A DNA stretch of 37,580 nt from Pseudactinotalea suaedae (GTDB lineage Bacteria; Actinomycetota; Actinomycetes; Actinomycetales; Beutenbergiaceae). The notes under the pieces are model-generated. The model was not told where the DNA came from, did not search any database, and worked only from the letters and a program-made list of their open reading frames with translations. The DNA lies in NCBI RefSeq assembly GCF_009733815.1, contig NZ_WNXY01000016.1:1-37580 (forward strand). The letters run 5' to 3'. The translations under genes were made by a program, and so were the position numbers. This document shows positions 32,317-37,580 of this stretch, piece after piece (position 1 is the first letter of the stretch; each line of letters begins with the position of its first letter).

Positions 32317-33456
32317 GGCGTCGGGGCGGGCCGCCGCACCCTGCTTCAACACGCCCGCGCGGTGACCGGCGTACCCCCAGACGGCGAGCGCGAGGGCGGG
32401 CCCCCAGAACCACGCCGGGAACACCAGCGCGCCCTCGAGACCGAGCGTCTGCAGCAGCGGGATCGCCGACCCGCACAGCATCAGGGCGACGCCGCCGCCG
32501 GGGATGATCGCGAGCAACGGCGGCACGGGGCGCCCCGCACGTCCGGGGAACCACCGCGGGAACACCTCGCCCCAGCGGGCGACCAGCCCCAGCGTGAGGA
32601 CGACGCCGAGCCACGCGGCGGCGCCCAGCAGCAGACCTTGCAGCGCCATCGCCGGATCGTCCGCGACCGCGTCGCCGCCGAGCTGGGGCCACGGGGTCAA
32701 CCACGTGAGCCGGGCCAGCCCGTACGGCAGCGGGCCGAGGGCGGCGAGGACGGTGAGCAGGACGCGGTGCCGCGTGACCCAGCGGGTCGCGCGCATCAGC
32801 GACCCCGCCTCCGCGGCCCGGGTGAGCAGGACCGCCGCCCAGGCGACGGCGGTGGCCATCGTGAGCACCACGGCCAGCAGGTGCGAGGCCTCCCGGAGCA
32901 GCGCCGGTGCCATGTTCGTGACATAGCTCGCGACGACGTCGCGGCCCGTGATCAGCAGCACGCCGGCACCGATGGCGGCGAGCGCCACGGGGATCCTGGC
33001 CCGCGGGCGCGTCCGCACCAGCTGCACGCCCAGCACCACGAGGATCACCGGGACGGCGAGCGCGGTCAGGTAGCCGAACGCGCTCAGCGTCCCCATCCCC
33101 TGGGCCAGCACCGCGAAGGTGACGACCTGGATCGCAGCCGTGATCGTCGTGGCGGGCGTCACCCACCCTCGGTCGGGGCGGATCCTGCCGAGAGCTGCTG
33201 CGGCCGCTCCCAGTGCGGCCACGCCGAGCAGCGCACCCGTGAGCACCTGACCGGACACCCAGGTCCGTGCCAGCGCGGTGGTCACCTGGTCCGACAGATA
33301 GACCTCGGCGTTCAGCTCGGGCAGCACCAGCAGCGCACCGGTCAGCACGGCCACCAGCACCGAGCCGAGCAGCGCCCAGGTCAGCGCGCGCTCGCCTCGC
33401 CGGGTACGGGGTTGCCGTGTGCTCGGTTGCTGCGCGCGGTCGGTCAGCGGGTTCAT
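32308..33456 (-). CDS. Polytopic membrane protein of unknown function
   Basis: A 382-aa protein with about ten hydrophobic segments, starting with LTWALLGSVLVAVLTGALLVLPEL. The N-terminal 25 residues are basic and cytosolic. Later helices include TATAVAWAAVLLTRA, LTVLAALGPLPYGLARLTWL and GGVALMLCGSAIPLLQTLGL. Charged or catalytic motifs are sparse; PGRAGRPVPPLLA and WFWGPALALAVWGYAG lie near the end. ATG 33456 has GAGGAG 7 bases upstream. It is divergent from the pgeF-like gene (123 bases). No family was recognised; a transporter or integral enzyme is equally possible. Confidence 0.85.
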   Translation of the reverse strand: MNPLTDRAQQPSTRQPRTRRGERALTWALLGSVLVAVLTGALLVLPELNAEVYLSDQVTTALARTWVSGQVLTGALLGVAALGAAAAALGRIRPDRGWVTPATTITAAIQVVTFAVLAQGMGTLSAFGYLTALAVPVILVVLGVQLVRTRPRARIPVALAAIGAGVLLITGRDVVASYVTNMAPALLREASHLLAVVLTMATAVAWAAVLLTRAAEAGSLMRATRWVTRHRVLLTVLAALGPLPYGLARLTWLTPWPQLGGDAVADDPAMALQGLLLGAAAWLGVVLTLGLVARWGEVFPRWFPGRAGRPVPPLLAIIPGGGVALMLCGSAIPLLQTLGLEGALVFPAWFWGPALALAVWGYAGHRAGVLKQGAAARPDASG

Positions 33457-33579
33457 CGGGAGCTCCTCGTCTCGTGGTGGCTCCACGATCGCGCCGGCAG
33501 CCGTGGCGGCGGATCCCGCGCCGGGGTGGTCCTCCTCCCCCATGAGTGGGAGCGGCACGCCAGCAGCCACAATGGGGAC

Positions 33580-34344
33580 ATGGCGATTCCTCGGCCCGAC
33601 CGGCTCGACGTGATCGAGGTCGATCTCGGCGACGGCGTGCGCGGCGGCTTCTCCGACCGCTCCGGCGGTGTCTCGATCGCGCCGCACGACTACCTCAACC
33701 TCGGCTACCACGTCGGGGACGACTGGGACCGCGCGCACGCCAACCGCGGCATCCTCGGCGGCTGGTTGGGGGTGCCGGTCACGTTCACGAGCCAGGTGCA
33801 CGGCGCCGCGGTCGCGGAGGTCGCCCACCACCGACCCAGCATGAAGCGCAAGGCTGACGCGCTCGTGACCACCGCGCCCGGCGTCGGCATCGGCGTCATG
33901 GTCGCCGACTGCGTGCCGGTGCTGCTGGCCGACGCCGCCGCCGGCGTGGTCGCCACGGCCCATGCGGGCCGGCCCGGGCTGGTCGCCGGCGTGGTGCCCA
34001 ACGCGATCGCGGCGATGGTGGAACGCGGCGCGCGCCGCGAGGCGATCCGGGCCGCCGTCGGGCCCAGCATCTGCGGGCGCTGCTACGAGGTGCCGGAGCA
34101 GATGCGCGACGACGTCGAGCGCGCCGTTCCGGGGACGGCCGGGACGACGAGCTGGGGCACCGCGTCGATCGACATCGCTGCAGGCGTGCTGGGCCAGCTC
34201 GCGGCCGCCGGTGTGCAGCACGTCTCCCGCGTGGAGGCGTGCACCTACGAGGACGAGCGCTACTTCTCCTACCGCCGCGACGGCGTGACCGGGCGGTTCG
34301 CCGGGGTCGTCGCCCTCGTCGAGGAGGCCAGGACCGATGGCTGA
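33580..34344 (+). CDS. pgeF: PgeF/YfiH-family multicopper-fold protein (purine nucleoside phosphorylase-type)
   Basis: A 254-aa protein of the YfiH/LACC1 family. Zinc-site residues: His74 in SQVHGAAV, Cys111 in VADCVPVLLAD and His128 in TAHAGRPGL; CGRCYEVP follows, also typical. Family members were once called polyphenol oxidases or laccase-like, but bacterial and human members are now known to cleave purine nucleosides and help edit peptidoglycan precursors. ATG 33580 lies 6 bases after CACAAT (33568-33573), so a leaderless mRNA is possible. Usually beside ftsZ, but here with an aminotransferase, whose ATG overlaps its stop by 8 bases. Confidence 0.9.
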   Translation: MAIPRPDRLDVIEVDLGDGVRGGFSDRSGGVSIAPHDYLNLGYHVGDDWDRAHANRGILGGWLGVPVTFTSQVHGAAVAEVAHHRPSMKRKADALVTTAPGVGIGVMVADCVPVLLADAAAGVVATAHAGRPGLVAGVVPNAIAAMVERGARREAIRAAVGPSICGRCYEVPEQMRDDVERAVPGTAGTTSWGTASIDIAAGVLGQLAAAGVQHVSRVEACTYEDERYFSYRRDGVTGRFAGVVALVEEARTDG

Positions 34345-35524
34345 CGTGCTGCTGACGCGGGACGGACGCCCTGCGGCCGCGCTGTGGCCGGCCTCCGGCT
34401 TCGTGCACCTCAACCACGGCTCGTACGGCCGGGTGCCGTTGGCCGCCGTCGATCACCAGCAGAGGCTGCGGCAGGAGATGGAGCACGGGACCGCGAGGTT
34501 CATGGCACGCGCGCCCGAACGGGTCCGCCGGTCGCGGGAGGAGATCGCACCGTTCCTCGGGGTCGACGCCCAGCTGCTGGCCCTCGTGCCCAACGCCAGC
34601 GCGGGTGTCAGCACGGCGCTGCGGTCGATGCCGCTCCCCGCGGGTTCGGAGGTGGTCGTCACAGACCATGCCTACGGCGCGGTTCGCATGGGTGTGGACC
34701 GCGCGGCGCGGGAGGCCGGTGCCGCGGTGAAGGTCGCGACCGTGCCCCTGGACGCCGACGCCGAGACGGCTGCGGACGCGATCTGGTCGGTGGTCACCGA
34801 GCGCACGGCGATGATCGTGCTGGACCAGATCACCTCGCCGACCGCACGCCTGCTACCGGTCGGTGAGGTGTGCGCTCGTGCCCGTGCTCGCGGGATCGTG
34901 ACGGTGGTCGACGGCGCGCACGCACCGCTGCTGCTGACCGACCCGGTGCGCGCGGCCGGTGCCGACGTCTGGGTCGGCAACCTGCACAAGTTCGCCTCCA
35001 CGCCGCGCGGTACCGCGGCCCTGGTCGCCCACGAGGGCGTCGCCGACCGGCTTCGACCGCTGATCGACTCCTGGGGTGCGCCCCACCCTTATCCGCACCG
35101 GTTCGACCAGCAGGGCAGCGACGACTACACCGCCTGGCTGACCGCTCCGATGGCGCTGCACCACCTGGAGGACGAGCTCGGCTGGGACCGCATCCGGGCG
35201 CACGCCACCTCGATGGCCGAGCGTGCGGTGGCGCGCGTCAGCGAGGCTCTCGCGGACACCTATGACGACGACCCGGCCGTGCAGGTCGGCATGCCGGTCG
35301 GTCCGATCCGTCTCGCAGGGCTGCCCGCCGCCGTGGCGGTCCGGCCCGACGAGCTGCGGGCACGGTTCATCGCTGCGGGGTTCGAGGCGACCTTCACCGA
35401 GCACGACGGCCGGCTGTTCTGGCGCGTCTCGCCGCACGCCTACACGACGGAGGCCGATCTCGATGAGCTGATCGAGCGGGGTCTCGCGCTGCTGTCCAGA
35501 GCTTCCACGGCGGTGGGTGGCTGA
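34337..35524 (+). CDS. PLP-dependent class V aminotransferase-like protein (isopenicillin-N-epimerase type)
   Basis: A 395-aa PLP enzyme of fold type I. Schiff-base Lys218 in GNLHKFAST; Asp192 and His195 in VDGAHAPLL hold the cofactor; NHGSYGRVP near residue 26 is the typical start. The family includes isopenicillin-N epimerases and cysteine desulfurase-like proteins; nothing points to a sulfur role. It overlaps pgeF by 8 bases and is coupled to it. Substrate unknown, possibly an amino acid or a nucleoside-linked amino compound. Confidence 0.9.
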   Translation: MADVLLTRDGRPAAALWPASGFVHLNHGSYGRVPLAAVDHQQRLRQEMEHGTARFMARAPERVRRSREEIAPFLGVDAQLLALVPNASAGVSTALRSMPLPAGSEVVVTDHAYGAVRMGVDRAAREAGAAVKVATVPLDADAETAADAIWSVVTERTAMIVLDQITSPTARLLPVGEVCARARARGIVTVVDGAHAPLLLTDPVRAAGADVWVGNLHKFASTPRGTAALVAHEGVADRLRPLIDSWGAPHPYPHRFDQQGSDDYTAWLTAPMALHHLEDELGWDRIRAHATSMAERAVARVSEALADTYDDDPAVQVGMPVGPIRLAGLPAAVAVRPDELRARFIAAGFEATFTEHDGRLFWRVSPHAYTTEADLDELIERGLALLSRASTAVGG

Positions 35525-35542
35525 ACCGGGCTCGACTCAGCC
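35519..35542. terminator. Candidate bidirectional terminator hairpin
   Basis: GGCTGA (35519-35524) pairs with TCAGCC (35537-35542) over 12 bases. The two convergent stop codons (TGA of the aminotransferase, TCA read as TGA of the dehydratase gene) are inside the stem. No T-run is present, so it is weak as an intrinsic terminator. Confidence 0.3.
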
Positions 35543-36742
35543 GGCGAGCAGGTTCCGCCGCGCGAGGTTGGCGATGAGCGCGCCGATGCCGAAGTCCCAC
35601 GCCGGCAGCGCCTCGCAGTGCTGCACCCGGTTCACCACCGAGCCGAGCCACGGGGAGGAGATGCGGACGACGTCTCCGACGTGGTGGGTGAAGCCGAGCC
35701 CCGGCTCGCCGCGGTCGTCGGTCGGGGCGAACATCGTGCCGAGGTAGAGCACGAAACCGTCGGGGTAGGCGTGGTGGACACCGCTGGCCTGGCTGACCAG
35801 ATCGGCGGGGTCGCGGCTGATCTGCTCCATGTGGGAGGTGGCCTGCAGCGCGTAGCCGTCCTCGCCGCGCACCGAGAGCGTCACGGTCTCGGTGCGGACC
35901 TGGTCGAGACCGAAAGTCTCGTCGAACAGCCGCACGAAGGTGCCGAGCGCGGCCGAGGCGTTGTTGTCCTTCGCTCGCCCCAGCAGCAGCGCCGAGCGCC
36001 CCTCGATGTCGCGGAGGTTGACGTCGTTGCCGAGCGTCGCGCCCACGACCTCGCCACGTGAGGAGACCACGAGGACGACCTCGGGCTCGGGGTTGTTCCA
36101 GCGCGACTCCGCGAGCACACCGACATCGCTGCCCGAGCCCACCGTGGCCAGGACGGGCGCCTTGGTGAAGATCTCCGCGTCGGGGCCGATCCCGACCTCG
36201 AGGTACTGGCTCCAGAGGCCGGCCTCGACGAGGACCTCCTTGAGCCGCATCGCCTGCGGGGAGCCCGGGACGAGATCGCGCAGGTCGCCCCCGAGGGCGT
36301 CGAGCACGATCGAACGGATGCCGTCGGCCGCACCGGCCTCACCGCGCGCGCGTTCCTCGATCATCCGCTCCAGCATCGAGACCGGGAAGGTGACACCCGC
36401 CGCCTTGACCACCTGCAGGTCGATCGGCGAGAGCAGCCACGGCCGGTCCTGGCGGCGGGTGTCGGGGTCCGTGTTCGCCCAGACGTCCGCGAGGCTCCCG
36501 ACGGCGGGACCCTCGGCTGCCCGGAGCGCGTCGCGCGGGTTGCTGGACTCGGTGAGGTCGCGCATCGTGGCGAACGTGGCCGACAGGTCGTGCAGCACGC
36601 CGTCGCGGAGCACGACGACCGCCGGACCCTCGACCCCGGGCAGCCACGCGCGCCCGACCAGCAGGGCGTTCGCGGCGTCGACGGGCAGGCTGTCGGTGGC
36701 AGGTCCGGTCCAGGTCTCGGTCTCGGTCTCGGTCTCGGTCAT
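35537..36742 (-). CDS. FAH-family dehydratase, similar to XylX (2-keto-3-deoxy-pentonate dehydratase)
   Basis: A 401-aa protein, the length of XylX from Caulobacter, which dehydrates 2-keto-3-deoxy-D-xylonate in the Weimberg pathway. Common segments, from memory: LLSPIDLQVVKAAGVTF, SMLERMIEERARG, GLWSQYLEVGIGPDAEIFTK, NNPEPEVVLVVSSRG, GNDVNLRDIEGRSALLLGRA, KDNNASAALG, YPDGFVLYLGTMFAP and GFTHHVGDVVRI. Metal ligands include the two Glu of NNPEPEV. The N-terminus is MTETETETETWTG, encoded by a GGTCTC microsatellite. GGAGGAG is 6 bases from ATG 36742. No other pentose-oxidation genes are near, so the substrate is inferred. Confidence 0.82.
   Translation of the reverse strand: MTETETETETWTGPATDSLPVDAANALLVGRAWLPGVEGPAVVVLRDGVLHDLSATFATMRDLTESSNPRDALRAAEGPAVGSLADVWANTDPDTRRQDRPWLLSPIDLQVVKAAGVTFPVSMLERMIEERARGEAGAADGIRSIVLDALGGDLRDLVPGSPQAMRLKEVLVEAGLWSQYLEVGIGPDAEIFTKAPVLATVGSGSDVGVLAESRWNNPEPEVVLVVSSRGEVVGATLGNDVNLRDIEGRSALLLGRAKDNNASAALGTFVRLFDETFGLDQVRTETVTLSVRGEDGYALQATSHMEQISRDPADLVSQASGVHHAYPDGFVLYLGTMFAPTDDRGEPGLGFTHHVGDVVRISSPWLGSVVNRVQHCEALPAWDFGIGALIANLARRNLLAG
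36713..36740. repeat. GGTCTC microsatellite in the FAH gene start
   Basis: GGTCTC is repeated 4 times (36713-36736) plus GGTC. On the minus strand it encodes Thr-Glu dipeptides at residues 2-10. Since a unit has 6 bases, copy number changes keep the frame and would alter only the length of the Thr-Glu tract. Confidence 0.9.
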
Positions 36743-37224
36743 CGAGGCTCCTCCGTAGGTGACCGCTCTAGCGTGTCAGCAGTCAGCGACAGTGGGCCGT
36801 GCTGTCTCGACGCGCGGCGGGCAGGCTTGGTCTCAGCTCTCCCGTGGCCGTGGCCGTGGCCGTGGCCGTGGTCGACGAGCCGGTCCGCCCGACTCTTCCG
36901 TGCGCCGTTGCAGCTGATCGTCGAAAGCCGGCGGCGAGCGTTGCGCTTCATGCCGGGGGCGCCAGCTCGTCAACGGCGCCTCGACGGCGTCCACGAGCTG
37001 GTCTGCCCACGGGGTCCGAGACCTGCCCAGACGCCGCGGGCGCGCCGAGGGGCCGCAGCGATCGCCCGCCTCTCGTCGCCGTCGTGCCGCTCACCCATGA
37101 CCAGGTTCCGCCACCGACGGGGCGGCAAGGTCACCTTGATCTCACGCGTGTCCTCGGTCGGCATCGGGTCACTGGTGTGACCTCGCACCTCCGTGGTTCC
37201 GACCGTCGCCGGGAAGACCACTCG
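36743..37224. other. Long intergenic stretch with microsatellite and inverted repeat
   Basis: No convincing gene. It includes the promoter side of the FAH-type gene. (CCGTGG)x5 at 36842-36871. An inverted repeat CCAGCTCGT (36962-36970) / ACGAGCTGG (36993-37001), with a 22-base loop, could end a transcript coming from either side. Open frames here have basic and histidine-rich products with no recognised fold. One minus-strand frame is listed separately with low certainty. Confidence 0.6.
36970..37164 (-). CDS. Doubtful small ORF (64 aa)
   Basis: From ATG 37164 the frame gives MPTEDTREIKVTLPPRRW, RNLVMGERHDGDERRAIAAA, then an Arg-rich tail ending in SRRR. The first 35 residues look like a strand-helix protein, as in small antitoxin-like or regulatory proteins, but no family is recognised and no Shine-Dalgarno is seen. 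The tail lies on the inverted repeat at 36962-37001. May be a degenerate remnant or noise. Confidence 0.22.
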   Translation of the reverse strand: MPTEDTREIKVTLPPRRWRNLVMGERHDGDERRAIAAAPRRARGVWAGLGPRGQTSSWTPSRRR

Positions 37225-37280
37225 CGGCGGTGTCGATGGCGCCTTGCTGGTCGTGGGGTGCTCGGGGGCGATGTCGGTGG

Positions 37281-37296
37281 TCGAACGTAGGTTTGA
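37281..37296 (+). promoter_or_regulatory. LexA (SOS) box, copy A
   Basis: TCGAACGTAGGTTTGA matches the mycobacterial/actinobacterial SOS box TCGAAC-N4-GTTCGA at 11 of 12 fixed positions. It ends 3 bases before ATG 37300. Confidence 0.72.
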
Positions 37297-37299
37297 CTC

Positions 37300-37425
37300 A
37301 TGACCATCCCGGCGCTTCGACTTTCGTCCGCCGCGGCTTCTGCCGCCGGTGGTGTGGATGGCGCCGTGCTGGTCGTGAGGTGCTCGGGTGCGATGTCGGT
37401 GGTCGAACGTAGGTTTGAGTCATGA
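37300..37425 (+). CDS. 41-codon ORF formed by the duplicated gene start
   Basis: From ATG 37300 it reads MTIPALRLSSAAASAAGGVD and then crosses into copy B in another frame, ending EVERRFES-like with VVERRFES and a TGA at 37423-37425. That TGA overlaps the ATG 37422 of the next gene (ATGA). It is probably not a functional protein but its translation might affect start of the downstream gene. It looks like the degenerate N-terminus of an earlier copy of that gene. Confidence 0.35.
   Translation: MTIPALRLSSAAASAAGGVDGAVLVVRCSGAMSVVERRFES
37403..37418 (+). promoter_or_regulatory. LexA (SOS) box, copy B
   Basis: Same 16 bases as copy A, 122 bases further on, ending 3 bases before ATG 37422 of the DUF222/HNH gene. 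LexA binding here would block initiation and DNA damage would relieve it. Genes of the mycobacterial 13E12 repeat family are known to carry such boxes. Confidence 0.75.
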
Positions 37426-37580
37426 CCACCACCGCTGTTGCTCCCTCCACCGCGGCCTCGGCTGCCGGTGGTGGTGAGGGTGCCGGTGGTGATGTGGACC
37501 TGCTGGGTCAGGTGAGGGAAGCTCGCCGAACTGCTGACGCGGCCGAGGTGCAGATCCTGATCGGTGCCGTGGACTGGGCC
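37422..37580 (+). CDS. DUF222/HNH endonuclease-like protein (13E12 type), truncated by window edge
   Basis: Only the first 53 codons are present: MTTTAVAPSTAASAAGGGEG, then DLLGQVREARRTADAAEVQI and LIGAVDWA. An Ala/Gly-rich leader followed by a helix of the type RxADAAEVxIL..AVxWA is how actinobacterial DUF222 proteins start; their C-terminus normally has an HNH nuclease motif, which would be beyond the right edge. The two LexA-like boxes upstream fit the SOS-linked 13E12 family. There is no Shine-Dalgarno, so leaderless initiation or coupling to the 41-codon ORF may apply. Confidence 0.7.
   Translation, partial: MTTTAVAPSTAASAAGGGEGAGGDVDLLGQVREARRTADAAEVQILIGAVDWA

Larger units (their letters stand above)
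37225..37469. repeat. 122-base tandem duplication of promoter and gene start
   Basis: Copy A (37225-37346) and copy B (37347-37468) have a 122-base period. Bases up to the ATG (78 in each) differ at about six positions; the following 44 are less alike. Each copy includes a LexA-like box, the ATG, and the first codons. Copy A thus has a start of the same gene type as the DUF222 gene at 37422. Unequal recombination or slippage is the likely origin. Confidence 0.9.

Noticed and set aside
32362-33579. Plus-strand open frame continuing upstream of the PgeF-like gene
   Set aside because: The first 406 codons are Arg/Gln/His-rich shadow of the minus-strand membrane protein. Family similarity begins only at ATG 33580, so the start was set there.
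36739-36951. Minus-strand frame with a His-Gly repeat (HGHGHGHGH), resembling a metal-binding tail
   Set aside because: It is simply the CCGTGG microsatellite translated in one frame, with no start signal or conserved domain.

Overview
The window is high-GC, gene-dense DNA with strongly G/C-ending codons, frequent GTG starts, ATGA/GTGA stop-start overlaps and several probable leaderless promoters. Together with an F420-linked gene set, a mycobacterial-type leucine-catabolism operon and a DUF222/HNH (13E12-like) gene, this points to an actinobacterium, most likely of the Micrococcales (Beutenbergia/Ruania/Cellulomonas/Jonesia-like). The placement is inference from gene content; there is no rRNA or other marker here. 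No tRNA, rRNA, CRISPR array, insertion sequence or prophage was seen.

Layout. 1-2069 (minus): a carbohydrate ABC transporter, a Tat lipoprotein binding protein followed by a permease that runs off the left edge. 2240-5704 (minus): a PanE-like reductase, then an AMP-dependent ligase coupled to a short-chain dehydrogenase. 5759-7806 (plus): galE and a protein made of two tandem DUF1990 domains. 7813-9543 (minus): a DUF6345-like protein with a caspase-like His/Cys pair. 9621-16473 (minus): an operon in the order carboxyltransferase, biotin carboxylase, acyl-CoA dehydrogenase, MaoC hydratase, CitE-like lyase, methyltransferase. Its first five genes match the accD1-accA1-fadE19-Rv2499c-citE order of Mycobacterium tuberculosis (leucine/itaconate catabolism). 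16545-18636: a secreted six-cysteine protein divergent from an ECF sigma factor and a membrane-anchored presumed anti-sigma factor.

18759-21669 (plus): a three-gene, translationally coupled ABC cassette that resembles the proposed F420-0 uptake transporter (TIGR03868/03869/03873). 4.5 kb on, a minus-strand operon (28215-26170) holds a SelW-like protein, an F420-dependent G6PDH-family oxidoreductase and cofE, which adds the glutamate tail to F420-0. Together they suggest salvage of F420-0 from outside followed by polyglutamylation and use. Between them lie a block of four 28-bp tandem repeats, an MBL hydrolase/ASCH-like pair, an NAD-dependent epimerase, and an AraC regulator divergent from a phytanoyl-CoA dioxygenase-like oxygenase.

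28379-30804: a family 4 glycosidase divergent from a PfkB sugar kinase. 30854-32316: a four-gene ArsR-SRPBCC-SnoaL-TfoX operon with a visible operator. 32308-36742: a polytopic membrane protein, a PgeF/YfiH-family protein with a coupled class V aminotransferase, and a XylX-like FAH-family dehydratase (sugar-acid catabolism). 36743-37580: a mostly non-coding stretch with a hexanucleotide microsatellite, then a 122-bp tandem duplication carrying two LexA (SOS) boxes just before the truncated start of a DUF222/HNH gene at the right edge.
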